Below are positions 18,903-29,554 of a stretch of DNA of 61,374 nucleotides, piece by piece. The stretch spans positions 14,996 to 76,369 of the forward strand of contig NZ_JAGYPE020000024.1 in assembly GCF_018343545.2 (NCBI RefSeq), written 5' to 3'. This DNA comes from Neobacillus citreus (lineage in GTDB: Bacteria > Bacillota > Bacilli > Bacillales > Cytobacillaceae). Made by a program: the position numbers and the translations under genes. The notes beneath the pieces were generated by a model, which saw only the letters and a program-made list of their open reading frames with translations, did no database searches and had not been told where the DNA came from. Every line of letters starts with the position of its first letter. The first letter of the stretch is position 1.

Positions 18903-19875
18903 TATAAGAAGTGGAAACGGAGACGATGCATATTTTGATCGTCTCTTCTCTTATTTTCAGTCACAGTTTCAGGGTGAAATAAGCAAATTTGTTCCAATTC
19001 GTGGGAATGTTTTTTTAATCAAGACGAAAAAACAAAGCTATATCCTTAAAGGGTATTCGAACCATCGAAAGCTGAAATTGCAGGAGGCTTTTACTGCAAC
19101 GCTGAGAAAAGAGGGATTCAAGAAAACCTATCGTTTTTTAGAACCTCCCTCAAAGGAACAGTTATATTTTGAAGGAACCCATTATGGCTGTCTCGAATAT
19201 CTTTCCGCAAATAAATCCGCCTTTTCTTTTCATACCCGCAGTAACCGCCAAGAAGGATTGGACCTAATTGAACAATTTCACGATACGACTAAGTCTTTTG
19301 AAAAAAGGTATCGCACATTGATGCCGAATGGAGATATTCTGGCAAAATGGACGGAAAGGTATCATTTATTTTTAAATAATCTTCCCTTCCTTCGCCATTT
19401 TATAAAGGAGCCTTTTGTCTCGGAAATGGTGTCGTGGGCGTATTGGTCTTTAACAGGAATGGAACAGCAACAAACTTTTTTTCATAACGAAGCCGATGTG
19501 ATATTGCATGGTGATGTTGCCCATCATAATTTTTTACGGGACAAAACAGGTAAACTGCATTTAATTGATTTTGATTTGATTAATATTGGACCGCCGGTTT
19601 TTGATTATTTACAATATGCAAATCGAATTCTTCCTTTTATCGATTGGTCCTACGACAATTTGCTAACCTATACTCAAATGAAGAAATACAAAAGAGAGCC
19701 AGCTTTTTTATATGCTTTAGCATATCCTGCAGATATTTTTCGGGAATGGAATCGGATTATCAGGGAAAAATCTTATTCTGATGAGACGAAATTAAAGCAG
19801 GTTATTGATTTATCCGTCGGCCAGTTTGCTGACAGAAAAAACTTTGTGGAGCAATTAAAGGACCTTTTGGAATAA
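18889..19875 (+). CDS. CotS-family spore coat protein with kinase-like (APH) fold
   Basis: 328-residue member of the aminoglycoside phosphotransferase/choline kinase fold used by Bacillus coat proteins CotS, CotI, YutH and YsxE. The catalytic loop [13 protein letters not shown] and the metal-binding [10 protein letters not shown] are intact, so it may be an active kinase. The N-terminal ATP lobe is less obvious ([15 protein letters not shown] carries the likely lysine). It overlaps safA by 14 bp, so translation is probably coupled. The next gene, coxA, is also spore-specific. The exact paralogue is not assigned. Confidence 0.8.
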   Translation: MRAVNIRSGNGDDAYFDRLFSYFQSQFQGEISKFVPIRGNVFLIKTKKQSYILKGYSNHRKLKLQEAFTATLRKEGFKKTYRFLEPPSKEQLYFEGTHYGCLEYLSANKSAFSFHTRSNRQEGLDLIEQFHDTTKSFEKRYRTLMPNGDILAKWTERYHLFLNNLPFLRHFIKEPFVSEMVSWAYWSLTGMEQQQTFFHNEADVILHGDVAHHNFLRDKTGKLHLIDFDLINIGPPVFDYLQYANRILPFIDWSYDNLLTYTQMKKYKREPAFLYALAYPADIFREWNRIIREKSYSDETKLKQVIDLSVGQFADRKNFVEQLKDLLE

Positions 19876-19974
19876 TCATGTAGCTGTTCTACGAGAATGA
19901 AACTCCCTTGAAATTAACACCCTAATAAAGAGCATGCTTCATATGCTCAGGATGTTTAGAAGGGGGTTTTTCGC

Positions 19975-20661
19975 TTGAACAAGAAACAGTGGATGATTCC
20001 TTTTTCTGCCCTAATGCTAATGGGTGCAGCTGGCTGTGCAAACGACAACAAAAGCTCCGACCAAAATAATAATCTGATGCGGCCGGTTGGTTATTATTCC
20101 AATGAAAACCATTCCGATAATAATTATGGGTACTTAAGGGATAATGACGGTGCCTTGCCGGAAGTATTGGATCACACAATTGGCGACGAGGACAACGTAA
20201 TTAATGAAAACAGACGTAATGCGCTGCAAACAAAAGATGAAAATGGAAATCCGAAAAATCCTACAACACCTTTAGCCAAAACTGACCGGAATTTTTTCCA
20301 GCGAGATAACCGTTTCAGTACGGCGGATATGAATTACCACGGCCACTTGAATAAACCTATAGGGTCTGGAACAGTGACTGATCCAGGGTTTCAAGAGCAA
20401 GTGACAGATCAAATTAGAGACAGGGTAGCCGATATCGATAATGTTCGCAGCATAAGGTCGGTTTCTTTCGGTGATCAGGTGATTATCTCGGTAAAACTAA
20501 ACAACCAAGACCGTGCGGCTGAAACTAAGCGGGCAATCAAGAATGCGGTAAAGAAATATGCTGAAGGAAGAAGCATAAACGTTATCACCGATGAAGGTTC
20601 TCTAGGACGGGACCGCAATCATAACAACGAACTTCCACAGCCAGAGCCTAATGGCCGATAG
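19975..20661 (+). CDS. coxA: Spore cortex lipoprotein CoxA (YhcN/YlaJ family)
   Basis: Sporulation lipoprotein. A signal peptide ends in the lipobox LMGAAGCAND, with Cys at residue 21. An Asn-rich linker follows. The C-terminal YhcN/YlaJ domain (about 130-215) includes VADIDNVRSIRSVSFGDQVI. The TTG start is preceded by GAAGGGGG. Its position after safA matches B. subtilis coxA (yrbB). A strong terminator follows at 20669. Confidence 0.83.
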   Translation: MNKKQWMIPFSALMLMGAAGCANDNKSSDQNNNLMRPVGYYSNENHSDNNYGYLRDNDGALPEVLDHTIGDEDNVINENRRNALQTKDENGNPKNPTTPLAKTDRNFFQRDNRFSTADMNYHGHLNKPIGSGTVTDPGFQEQVTDQIRDRVADIDNVRSIRSVSFGDQVIISVKLNNQDRAAETKRAIKNAVKKYAEGRSINVITDEGSLGRDRNHNNELPQPEPNGR

Positions 20662-20668
20662 AACTGAG

Positions 20669-20699
20669 GGGCAAAGCAAAAATATGCTTTGCCCTTTTG
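20669..20699 (+). terminator. Terminator after coxA
   Basis: GGGCAAAGCA (20669-20678) pairs perfectly with TGCTTTGCCC (20685-20694), then TTTT. Confidence 0.92.
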
Positions 20700-20787
20700 T
20701 ATTGTTTGAGTTCGGATAAAAAAGGAAAAAAAGGCTAAACTAGAATTGTAAACATGTTCAATTCTTAACATTTAAGAGGTGATTAGC

Positions 20788-21318
20788 ATGAGGTTCAAAC
20801 AAAAAATGCTGTCGTGGTCATGGTTTGCTATTCTCTTAATAGGAGGAGAAGTCTTTGGTGGAACAAGCACTGTCACAGCAGCCCAGCTCAATGACCAAAG
20901 AAATACCGAACCTCTGCAAATGACAGTGACTTTAGAACGAGTCTACCTTGATGGTGAAATCAGTCAAGAAACATTCCAGGAAACAGTCTGGTCCATGGAA
21001 AACTTTTGGGCAAAATATGACCAATGGCAGGTTTTGAGTATTGATGAATCTACTGTAGTATTTAAACAGCAGGTCGATGATATTTCCCCGTTATTAAAGG
21101 GAAACGGCTATTTTGGAATTACTGATGACGGCGTCTTAACTATTTTTAATGGAAGACCTGACCGCTCGCGAATTATTCAATCGTTTTTTCAAATAGACAT
21201 CAAAAAGCTCGAAAGTAAGGCGCAAAAAGAACTGCTTCAAGGAATTCCTATTAAAAACAAAGATCGATATGTCGAGGTTTTGGAGACATTTAAGCCATAT
21301 TCGATAAAAAAAGAATAA
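20788..21318 (+). CDS. bofC: BofC, intercompartmental sporulation signalling protein
   Basis: Forespore-secreted regulator that restrains SpoIVB, the signal protease for the pro-sigma-K checkpoint. An N-terminal signal peptide (about 1-33, SWFAILLIGGEVFGG then VTAA) is followed by the BofC domains (VTLERVYLDGEISQETFQE; GYFGITDDGVLTIFNGRPD). ATG 20788 is 7 bases after AAGAGGTG. Together with spoIVFA and spoIVFB the window holds three parts of one sigma-K checkpoint pathway. Confidence 0.88.
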   Translation: MRFKQKMLSWSWFAILLIGGEVFGGTSTVTAAQLNDQRNTEPLQMTVTLERVYLDGEISQETFQETVWSMENFWAKYDQWQVLSIDESTVVFKQQVDDISPLLKGNGYFGITDDGVLTIFNGRPDRSRIIQSFFQIDIKKLESKAQKELLQGIPIKNKDRYVEVLETFKPYSIKKE

Positions 21319-21328
21319 AAAGAAATCA

Positions 21329-21367
21329 AATCAGTCTGAAATTAAGTTATCAGCCTGATTTTTTTTC
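21329..21367 (+). terminator. Terminator after bofC
   Basis: AATCAG-T-CTGA (21329-21339) pairs with TCAG-C-CTGATT (21350-21360) with one internal mismatch, followed by seven or more T. Confidence 0.88.
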
Positions 21368-21409
21368 GTTAACTCTGAAATATTTACCTGTTTTTTAAAA
21401 GAGTAAACT

Positions 21410-21508
21410 TCTATCGGCGAATTTTAAGTTTCTATCAGCGAATTAAGTCACTTTATCGGCGAATCTAAGGGGTCTATCAGCGAATTTTGCCATTCTATCG
21501 GCTAATCG
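21410..21508 (+). repeat. Five-unit intergenic repeat array with exact 21-bp period (TATCGGCGAAT type)
   Basis: TATC begins at 21412, 21433, 21454, 21475 and 21496, always 21 bp apart. The conserved part is YTATCRGCGAAT; the remaining 9-10 bp differ between units. The fourth core base alternates G, A, G, A, G, and the last unit ends GGCTAA. It follows the bofC terminator and ends about 115 bp before ruvA. No ORF spans it convincingly. A second array of the same period lies at 59371. Confidence 0.95.
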
Positions 21509-21625
21509 CAATCACGACTTGAATTTTATTTTTCCGGCACCGATTTTCTTCAACTCACCCAAAATTGTATGATAGAATGGAATACAGTGTGTAAGCACAG
21601 CAGGAAACTAGGGGAGAGAACCAGA

Positions 21626-22237
21626 TTGTTTGAATTTATAAAAGGTACCGTTGAGTTTGTCGGTCCAGAATATATCGTTATCGAAAACAATGACATCGGC
21701 TACCAGATTGCCACGCCAAATCCGTTCGTTTATTCGCGAAAAATCGAAACCAAAGTGACGGTCTATACGTATCACTATGTACGGGAAGATGTCATGGCGT
21801 TATACGGTTTTGAATCTCGTGAGGAAAAAAGGCTTTTTACAAAGCTGTTAAATGTATCAGGTATCGGGCCGAAAGGGGCTCTGGCGATCCTGGCATCAGG
21901 CGAGGTCCAGCAGGTGGTCAACGCGATTGAAAATGAGGACGAAGGCTTTTTAATTAAATTCCCTGGGGTCGGCAAAAAAACTGCGCGGCAAATGATCCTT
22001 GATTTAAAAGGGAAATTACAGGATATCGTTCCGGATTATTTTCCGAATCTTTTCAATGCGGATACACTTCCAGTACATACACAGGACGGCGGCGAGGCAT
22101 TTGAGGAAGCAGTGCTTGCTTTAAAAGCTTTGGGCTACTCTGATAAAGAAATTAAAAAGATTTCCCCTGAATTAAGAAAGGAACAGCTGACAACTGACCA
22201 ATATATCAAAAAGGCCCTTCAACGGCTTTTGAAATAG
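21626..22237 (+). CDS. ruvA: Holliday junction branch migration protein RuvA
   Basis: Tetrameric junction-binding subunit. It has an OB fold ([24 protein letters not shown]) and helix-hairpin-helix motifs ([16 protein letters not shown] and [16 protein letters not shown]). The C-terminal RuvB-binding domain includes [16 protein letters not shown]. The TTG start at 21626 (after AGGGGAGAG) gives 203 residues, the family norm; an in-frame ATG at 21569 would add 19 unrelated residues. Confidence 0.95.
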   Translation: MFEFIKGTVEFVGPEYIVIENNDIGYQIATPNPFVYSRKIETKVTVYTYHYVREDVMALYGFESREEKRLFTKLLNVSGIGPKGALAILASGEVQQVVNAIENEDEGFLIKFPGVGKKTARQMILDLKGKLQDIVPDYFPNLFNADTLPVHTQDGGEAFEEAVLALKALGYSDKEIKKISPELRKEQLTTDQYIKKALQRLLK

Positions 22238-22247
22238 GTGATGGTTT

Positions 22248-23249
22248 ATGGAAGAACGGATTATTTCCGGTGAAGTAAACGAGCAGGAAATAAGCTTGGA
22301 ACAAAGTCTTAGGCCGCAGACATTAAAGCAATACATCGGGCAGAATCAGGTGAAGGGGAATCTGGAGGTTTTTATCAAGGCTGCAAAGCTGCGGAGAGAA
22401 ACCTTGGATCATGTCCTCCTTTACGGACCGCCCGGACTAGGTAAGACGACGCTTGCTGTCATCATCGCGAATGAAATGGGCGTCAATATCAGGACCACGT
22501 CCGGGCCGGCAATTGAACGTCCGGGTGATCTAGCTGCGATTTTGACTGCTCTTGAACCGGGAGATGTATTGTTTATTGATGAAATACATCGGCTCCCAAG
22601 GTCCATTGAAGAAGTTTTATATCCGGCGATGGAGGATTTTTGTCTGGATATCGTCATCGGGAAGGGGCCGACCGCTCGATCGGTGCGCCTCGACCTTCCG
22701 CCGTTTACCCTCGTCGGTGCCACTACAAGGGCTGGGGCACTTTCCGCCCCGCTTCGTGACCGATTTGGAGTTTTGGGCAGGCTCGAGTATTATAAAGAGG
22801 ATGAGCTTAAAAATATCGTTAAACGAACGGCTGAATTGTTCGATACGGAAATCGATGACCAATCGGCCGGAGAAATTGCCAGACGTGCTCGTGGAACCCC
22901 AAGGATTGCCAACCGCCTTCTTAGACGCGTCCGTGATTTTGCCCAGGTAAAAGGGGACGGTTCCATCAATCTTGACCTGGCCAAGGAAGCATTGGAACTT
23001 TTGCAGGTCGACCGGCTTGGCCTTGACCATATTGACCATAAACTCTTAAAGGGAATTATCGAAAAATTTCGCGGCGGCCCTGTCGGACTGGACACAATTG
23101 CTGCTTCCATCGGAGAAGAGGCAGAAACAATTGAAGATGTATATGAGCCTTATTTGCTGCAAATTGGTTTTCTTCAGAGAACTCCAAGGGGCCGGATGGT
23201 CACCCCTAAAGTTTATCATCATTTCGGCATGGAGGTACCTTCACCGTGA
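22248..23249 (+). CDS. ruvB: Holliday junction branch migration ATPase RuvB
   Basis: Hexameric AAA+ motor. Walker A is GPPGLGKTT, Walker B FIDEIHRL, sensor 1 GATTRAG, and the arginine-containing [18 protein letters not shown]. The C-terminal winged helix binds DNA ([17 protein letters not shown]). 333 residues. It is 10 bp after ruvA, and its stop overlaps the next ATG. Confidence 0.97.
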   Translation: MEERIISGEVNEQEISLEQSLRPQTLKQYIGQNQVKGNLEVFIKAAKLRRETLDHVLLYGPPGLGKTTLAVIIANEMGVNIRTTSGPAIERPGDLAAILTALEPGDVLFIDEIHRLPRSIEEVLYPAMEDFCLDIVIGKGPTARSVRLDLPPFTLVGATTRAGALSAPLRDRFGVLGRLEYYKEDELKNIVKRTAELFDTEIDDQSAGEIARRARGTPRIANRLLRRVRDFAQVKGDGSINLDLAKEALELLQVDRLGLDHIDHKLLKGIIEKFRGGPVGLDTIAASIGEEAETIEDVYEPYLLQIGFLQRTPRGRMVTPKVYHHFGMEVPSP

Positions 23250-23452
23250 TGGGGCTATCGAAAACAATTATGATCATAGGCGGAGTCCTTTTTCTAATCG
23301 GTTTTTTAATGCAGTTTTTGCATCTCGGAAAGCTTCCGGGGGATATTGTTTTTAAAAAGGGGAATACTACCTTTTATTTCCCTGTGGTTACCTCCATTTT
23401 GGTTAGTATTGTGTTATCCCTGATTTTTTACATCATGGGAAGATTTCGTTAA
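23249..23452 (+). CDS. Small two-helix membrane protein (DUF2905 family)
   Basis: 67-residue protein with two membrane segments separated by a polar turn (KLPGDIVFKKGNTTFYFP), the DUF2905 pattern. The ATG overlaps the ruvB TGA (GTGATG); GGAGGT lies 12 bases ahead. It commonly lies between ruvB and queA in Bacillota. No function is known. Confidence 0.87.
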   Translation: MGLSKTIMIIGGVLFLIGFLMQFLHLGKLPGDIVFKKGNTTFYFPVVTSILVSIVLSLIFYIMGRFR

Positions 23453-23470
23453 GAGTAGGGATGTTTAAAT

Positions 23471-24499
23471 ATGAAAGTTGATATTTTTGATTTCCATTTG
23501 CCTGAGGAATTAATCGCGCAGGTACCGCTTAAAAACAGGACGGATAGCCGATTAATGGTCCTAAATAAAGAAACAGGCGACATAAAGCATGAAGTGTTTA
23601 AAAATATTACCGAATACTTGCGTGAGGGAGACTGCCTTGTCCTTAATGATACCAAGGTACTTCCTGCACGCCTTTTTGGTGTCAAAAATGATACTGGCGC
23701 CAAAATTGAAGTGCTTCTCCTAAAGCAGACCGAAGGTGACCGATGGGAGACCTTAGTAAAGCCTGCAAAACGTGTGAAGGAAGGGACCGAAATCGAGTTC
23801 GGCGATGGTCTTTTAAAAGCTGTTTGCACTGGAACTTCGGACCATGGCGGACGTATTTTGGAATTTAGCTACGAGGGAATTTTTTACGAGGTGCTCGACC
23901 AGCTCGGCGAAATGCCGCTTCCGCCATACATAAAAGAGCAGTTGGAAGACCGCGATCGCTATCAGACAGTCTATGCCCGCGAACCGGGGTCGGCAGCGGC
24001 GCCGACGGCCGGCCTCCATTTCACGGAAGAACTGCTGGAAAAGATTAAAGCAAAAGGGGTCCATGTTACCTTTATCACCTTACATGTTGGTCTCGGTACC
24101 TTCAGGCCGGTAAGTGTGGATGATGTTGAAGGGCATGACATGCATTCTGAGTTTTATATAATGACCGAAGGAACGGCTGAGCTTCTTAATGAGGTAAGAA
24201 GGAACGGCGGCAGGATCATTACGGTCGGAACCACTTCAACACGGACGTTGGAAACAATTGCTTCCGCAAACGATGGCAATTTCAAGGCAGGCAGCGGCTG
24301 GACAAGTATTTTCATTTACCCAGGTTACGAATTTAAAGCCATCGATGGCATGATTACAAACTTTCATTTACCAAAATCCACACTAATTATGCTGGTCAGT
24401 GCCTTGGCTGGCCGGGAAAATATTTTGCGAGCTTATCATACAGCCGTTGAGGAACGTTACCGCTTCTTCAGCTTTGGCGATGCGATGTTTATCATTTAG
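23471..24499 (+). CDS. queA: S-adenosylmethionine:tRNA ribosyltransferase-isomerase QueA
   Basis: Transfers the ribosyl part of SAM to preQ1 in tRNA to make epoxyqueuosine. Family segments [47 protein letters not shown] and [18 protein letters not shown] are all present. 342 residues. It is co-oriented with tgt, the preceding step in the same pathway. Confidence 0.97.
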   Translation: MKVDIFDFHLPEELIAQVPLKNRTDSRLMVLNKETGDIKHEVFKNITEYLREGDCLVLNDTKVLPARLFGVKNDTGAKIEVLLLKQTEGDRWETLVKPAKRVKEGTEIEFGDGLLKAVCTGTSDHGGRILEFSYEGIFYEVLDQLGEMPLPPYIKEQLEDRDRYQTVYAREPGSAAAPTAGLHFTEELLEKIKAKGVHVTFITLHVGLGTFRPVSVDDVEGHDMHSEFYIMTEGTAELLNEVRRNGGRIITVGTTSTRTLETIASANDGNFKAGSGWTSIFIYPGYEFKAIDGMITNFHLPKSTLIMLVSALAGRENILRAYHTAVEERYRFFSFGDAMFII

Positions 24500-24525
24500 T
24501 GGAAAAGGGGCGGAGCGACGCATAA

Positions 24526-25766
<1,241 letters not shown>

Positions 25767-25795
25767 TAGATATTTTTTGAAAGGAGGGAAACAGT

Positions 25796-26074
25796 ATGGG
25801 AAATCTGGGATCCATTATTCCATTAATTTTAATGTTTGTCTTGTTTTATTTCCTGTTAATTCGCCCGCAGCAGAAGCGCCAAAAGGCGGTTCAGAACATG
25901 CAAAGTGAATTGAAAAAGGGTGACAAGATTGTCACGATTGGCGGCTTACATGGTTTTGTCGATTCAATCGATGAAAATAAGGTTGTCATCAAATGTGGCG
26001 ATGGAAGCCGTCTTACATATGACCGCTCTGCCATTCGTGAAGTGACTGAGTCAAGTAAGGAAGCACAAGTATAA
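25796..26074 (+). CDS. yajC: Preprotein translocase subunit YajC
   Basis: Small Sec accessory protein with one membrane segment (IIPLILMFVLFYFLLIRPQQ) and a cytosolic domain (GDKIVTIGGLHGFVDSID). 92 residues. It follows AAGGAGGGAAACAG. It works with SecDF, encoded 3.5 kb downstream. Confidence 0.95.
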   Translation: MGNLGSIIPLILMFVLFYFLLIRPQQKRQKAVQNMQSELKKGDKIVTIGGLHGFVDSIDENKVVIKCGDGSRLTYDRSAIREVTESSKEAQV

Positions 26075-26081
26075 GACAGGA

Positions 26082-26115
26082 AAGGAAGCTGTTTCGATAA
26101 CAGCTTCCTTTTTTT
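26082..26115 (+). terminator. Terminator after yajC
   Basis: AAGGAAGCTGTT pairs with AACAGCTTCCTT (ending about 26110), followed by a T run. The convergent yrzE-like gene ends just downstream. Confidence 0.92.
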
Positions 26116-26121
26116 GCTCTT

Positions 26122-26511
26122 TTACGCAGTTCTTGAATTATTAGTTGCAATATTAACTCCTAAAATTCCGCCCATCATTGAAATTAATGTATAGCAGGTA
26201 TGATAGATTACTTGCTCAGCAGAAAACAGCCGGTCATAGCCGAGGTATTGAAATAAAAAGACGATTAGTGAGTAAATCAGACCAGTAACGCCGCCGATCA
26301 GCCAGCCCTTTTCTTTCCGCTTGCCCCCGGACAGAAACCCTCCCCCAAACAAGCCAATAAATGATAGGGCCGTTACCACATATTGAAGTGTTGACTCCTG
26401 GGCGGACGTGAATCTTAACACAAAGGAAAAAATAAGGCTGGCAATGCTTGCAAAAGCGAAAATAAAAATTAATCCGTACAGTATGGCTGTACCAAAGCTC
26501 TTTGATTCGAT
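26122..26511 (-). CDS. TIGR04086-family membrane protein with apparent ATC start
   Basis: Small protein with about four membrane segments, of the YrzE/TIGR04086 type found next to yajC in Bacilli. The usual start codons give only a 99-residue protein from GTG 26421. The frame, however, stays open upstream and encodes the missing first membrane helix (ESKSFGTAILYGLIFIFAF). No ATG, GTG or TTG lies between that helix and the next upstream stop. An ATC at 26509-26511 sits 7 nt after AAAGGGGGA, where a start is expected. Either ATC is used, or an ATG was mutated or misread. Confidence 0.7.
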   Translation of the reverse strand: MESKSFGTAILYGLIFIFAFASIASLIFSFVLRFTSAQESTLQYVVTALSFIGLFGGGFLSGGKRKEKGWLIGGVTGLIYSLIVFLFQYLGYDRLFSAEQVIYHTCYTLISMMGGILGVNIATNNSRTA

Positions 26512-26744
26512 GACTCTCTCCCCCTTTTGTTCCTGCCGGGCTAAATTTAATCTATTTTGGATATTTTATTCACGAAGGCCCGGAATACAGTTTTCTTCCT
26601 AGTACAAGCGTATTCAGAAGGGCGGCAAAGTAGAATTAAATTTTCGTTTATTCCTAAAATCACATCTGGGATATTATACCTTTCATGATTTTTTCTTTAG
26701 GAGCAAACAATATAATGGAATGCAATTAAAGGAGCGACAATAGG

Positions 26745-27407
26745 GTGGAAGATTTTCTAACGATACTTTTTAGGACTCTTTTTTTATATGCTGTTATTCT
26801 TGTCATTTTTCGCTCTATGGGAAAACGGGAAATTGGGGAACTTAGTATTCTTGATCTTGTTGTCTTTATCATGATTGGTGAATTGGCCGTTGTCGCAATC
26901 GAAAGACCAAACGTTAAATTATTTCATGCTGTTTTGCCGATGTTCTTGCTCATGATTATCCAAATTGTAATGGCGCTTCTTTCCTTAAAAAGTAAAAGGT
27001 TCCGCGATATGGTCGATGGAAAGCCGACTGTTATCATTAACAGAGGGAAGGTAGACGAGGATGCAATGCGGAAGCAGCGCTATAATTTTGATGATTTATT
27101 GACCCAATTAAGAGAGAAGGACATTCGCAGCATTGCAGATGTTGAGTTTGCTATTTTAGAGTCATCTGGAAGCCTGTCTGTAATTGAAAGACAGAAGGGA
27201 AGTCAGAACGAGCCGAAAAATGGCGATATCACCATTCCATTAATTATGGATGGGACGATTGATGAGGAGAACCTAAAAAAAATAAACAAAACAAATCTCT
27301 GGCTTCGTCAGGAATTAAAGAAAAAGGGATATCGTGACATTAAAAAAATCTCCTTCTGCAGTTATGAAAACGGAAAGTTTTTTATCGATTTATTAGACGA
27401 AGAATAA
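26745..27407 (+). CDS. yrbG: DUF421 (YetF-like) membrane protein
   Basis: 220-residue protein with three membrane segments (about 5-75) and a cytoplasmic DUF421 domain with GKREIGELSILDLVVFIMIG and the C-terminal QELKKKGYRDIKKI. It matches B. subtilis yrbG in position and type. Function is unknown; relatives affect spore germination or envelope properties. GTG start after AAAGGAGCGAC. The 233-bp gap upstream holds only a TATAAT at 26711-26716 without a good -35. Confidence 0.85.
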   Translation: MEDFLTILFRTLFLYAVILVIFRSMGKREIGELSILDLVVFIMIGELAVVAIERPNVKLFHAVLPMFLLMIIQIVMALLSLKSKRFRDMVDGKPTVIINRGKVDEDAMRKQRYNFDDLLTQLREKDIRSIADVEFAILESSGSLSVIERQKGSQNEPKNGDITIPLIMDGTIDEENLKKINKTNLWLRQELKKKGYRDIKKISFCSYENGKFFIDLLDEE

Positions 27408-27438
27408 AAGACACGCCAAGAAATGTGCGTGTCTTCTT
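27408..27438 (+). terminator. Terminator after yrbG
   Basis: AAGACACGC (27408-27416) pairs with GCGTGTCTT (27427-27435). The T run is weak. A second hairpin (ATTGG/CCAAT, 27474-27488) lies before the end of spoVB. Confidence 0.6.
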
Positions 27439-27503
27439 AACGCGTAAATTCAACTACGCCTCATGAACCGCCCTATTGGACCCGCCAATCGGCGAGGTTT
27501 CAT

Positions 27504-29057
27504 TTATTTTGCTATAAAAAATTTTTTAATCCATGGGATTCTTTGCAGTTCATCTTTTTTAATTAGACCTAATAATAAAAGCATCAAACAATAGGATATA
27601 CTCATCGCGAATAAAGCGGCCAGAACTCTCACAGCTAAAGGTTCTGATAAAAGCATGTTATCAAATAGCCAGAACCCCATCCAGCCTGATGCCCCCATTA
27701 CCAAAAATCCTTTTAAGTAGTCGCGGATATAAAAGGGAAAGGAAATCCTTTTTAAGACCGTCGCAAAGTGAAGGAGGGTAACAGCGACAAAGCCTACGAT
27801 AATCCCTAGCGCAGCACCGGTAATTCCGAAGGCAGGCTGGGCAGCAAGGATAAAGATGACGGCCGTTTTCACAATCGCCCCGATTAAACTATTAATCATT
27901 GCCGCTCTTGCTAAGTTCAATGCTTGAAGGACGGCCTGAAGCGGGCCTTGATAATAATAAAACAAAAAGAATGGCGCCATCAGCCGGATAAAATAAGCCC
28001 CCTTTGTGGAACCATACATCAATTGCATCAGAGGATCAGCTAACACATAAAGCACGATGACAGCAAGTCCGCCTGTCAAAAAAGTCAATCTTAATGCCTG
28101 CTGGAGCCTGTACTCTATTAATTTATAGTTTTTCTGCGAATTTGCTTCGCTGATGGCTGGCACAAGGGAGGTAGCCAGCGAGAAAGTCACAAAAGAAGGA
28201 AGCATCAACAGCGGCATTGCATAACCTGTCAGGGCGCCGTATTGTTTTGTCGCATCAACCGCCATCACACCCGCAATTGCCAAGCTGTGAACGACCACAA
28301 TTGGCTCAAAGAACCACGAAACCGACCCAATCATTCGGCTTCCCATTGTCGGAATCGCGATCTCCATCAAATCTTTAAAGGTTTGTTTCCCCTTATGGAC
28401 AAACTGGAAAAAATTCTTGCGCAGCCTAAAGCGTTTTTTAAATTTAAAGGTTGTCATTAAGTAAATAAGAGAAACTACCTCACCTAAAACGGAAGCCGCC
28501 ATCGCCGCCGCAGCCGCGTATTCGACTCCGTAAGGGAGAAAAGCTTTGGTCATAACGGCAATTAAGGTAATCCGTACAAGCTGTTCTAAAATTTGCGATA
28601 CGGCTGATGGCCGCATGTTCTGTCTTCCTTGGAAGTATCCTCTTAACACGGAAGAAATAGCGATAATGGGAACCGCCGGTGCAATCGCCATCAAAGGATA
28701 ATAGGTTCTTGGGTCGGTAAAAAGTGTTGTTGACAAAACAGGTGCCAGCAATAATAATGCAGGTGTTATAATGATAGATAGCGAAATCGTTGTGGCAAGG
28801 GAAACGACAAGAATTTTTTTAATCCCGGCATGATCACCTTTTGCCTCCGCCTCAGCAATATTTTTCGAAATCGCCACCGGCAGCCCAAGCTGCACAATTG
28901 TCACCACAAGGATAAATGTAGGATATGCCATCATATATAAGCCGACGCCTTCTTCACCAATGCTGCGCGCCAGGACAATCCGATAAATGAAACCAAGGAC
29001 TCTTGTAATCAATCCAGCAACTAATAGGATAAAAGTCCCCTTTAAAAACTTTGACAT
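27504..29057 (-). CDS. spoVB: Stage V sporulation protein B (MOP/MVF-family flippase)
   Basis: Polytopic membrane protein with about 14 predicted helices, of the polysaccharide/lipid II flippase superfamily, needed for cortex synthesis. KGTFILLVAGLITRVLGFIYRIVLAR at the N-terminus (shown over 20 positions 27504-29057 strand minus, first 30 residues) and LRGYFQGRQNMRPSAVSQ are family hallmarks. 517 residues. It is divergent from comN, as in B. subtilis. Confidence 0.92.
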   Translation of the reverse strand: MSKFLKGTFILLVAGLITRVLGFIYRIVLARSIGEEGVGLYMMAYPTFILVVTIVQLGLPVAISKNIAEAEAKGDHAGIKKILVVSLATTISLSIIITPALLLLAPVLSTTLFTDPRTYYPLMAIAPAVPIIAISSVLRGYFQGRQNMRPSAVSQILEQLVRITLIAVMTKAFLPYGVEYAAAAAMAASVLGEVVSLIYLMTTFKFKKRFRLRKNFFQFVHKGKQTFKDLMEIAIPTMGSRMIGSVSWFFEPIVVVHSLAIAGVMAVDATKQYGALTGYAMPLLMLPSFVTFSLATSLVPAISEANSQKNYKLIEYRLQQALRLTFLTGGLAVIVLYVLADPLMQLMYGSTKGAYFIRLMAPFFLFYYYQGPLQAVLQALNLARAAMINSLIGAIVKTAVIFILAAQPAFGITGAALGIIVGFVAVTLLHFATVLKRISFPFYIRDYLKGFLVMGASGWMGFWLFDNMLLSEPLAVRVLAALFAMSISYCLMLLLLGLIKKDELQRIPWIKKFFIAK

Positions 29058-29179
29058 ACTCTTCCCACCTTCTCAAAATAGGCGATATCATATACAATTA
29101 TCTATATGCGATATGGTGGACAAAGCATGACAAGCATTTATACGGCAGTTTAATTTATGAATACTTCTTTCGGGGGGCA

Positions 29180-29470
29180 ATGAAGATGGATTATGGTCAA
29201 TTTCGTACTCAAGTAAAACCTGCTATGGTGAGCAAGCTGGAAGAATTTCGTTTGCTGGGTTATGATTCAGTCAGCGAAAAAGAGCTTTGGGAATACCTGA
29301 CCAAGAAAAAGTGGAGAAAGGTAACGGACGAAAAGAAGCTTTACGAAATCATCCAGGATATTCTCTCCATTAAGGTAAGTGATTTCATCAGCTTTGCAAC
29401 GATTGAAACATATAAAACTGCCGAATTCTCTCTTGAAGATGAAGAGGAATGGAAAGAGCTTTTAAAATAG
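29180..29470 (+). CDS. comN: Post-transcriptional regulator ComN
   Basis: 96-residue protein of the ComN/YrzD family, described in B. subtilis as a post-transcriptional regulator of comE mRNA that interacts with DivIVA. Recognisable from the start MKMDYGQFRTQVKPAM and KELWEYLTKKKWRK. ATG 29180 follows CGGGGGGCA. The longer frame reading upstream overlaps spoVB antisense and has no ribosome-binding site. Confidence 0.82.
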   Translation: MKMDYGQFRTQVKPAMVSKLEEFRLLGYDSVSEKELWEYLTKKKWRKVTDEKKLYEIIQDILSIKVSDFISFATIETYKTAEFSLEDEEEWKELLK

Positions 29471-29491
29471 TCTTAACTATCTTTTTCTAAA

Positions 29492-29520
29492 TTGACAGTG
29501 CTGTTGACATATTCCATAAT
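29492..29520 (+). promoter_or_regulatory. Sigma-A promoter for secDF
   Basis: TTGACA (29492-29497), 17-bp spacer, CATAAT (29515-29520). The expected transcript has a roughly 75-nt leader. Confidence 0.8.
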
Positions 29521-29554
29521 GAAGGAAGTGATTTTGGGCAGTATTGGACTAAGA

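Noticed and set aside
21410..21508. Possible CRISPR array
   Set aside because: The conserved part is only about 12 bp and the period 21 bp, too short for CRISPR repeats and spacers, and there are no cas genes in the window.
26408..26602. 64-residue forward ORF
   Set aside because: It is antisense to the first helix of the TIGR04086 gene, which is better supported once the ATC start is considered.
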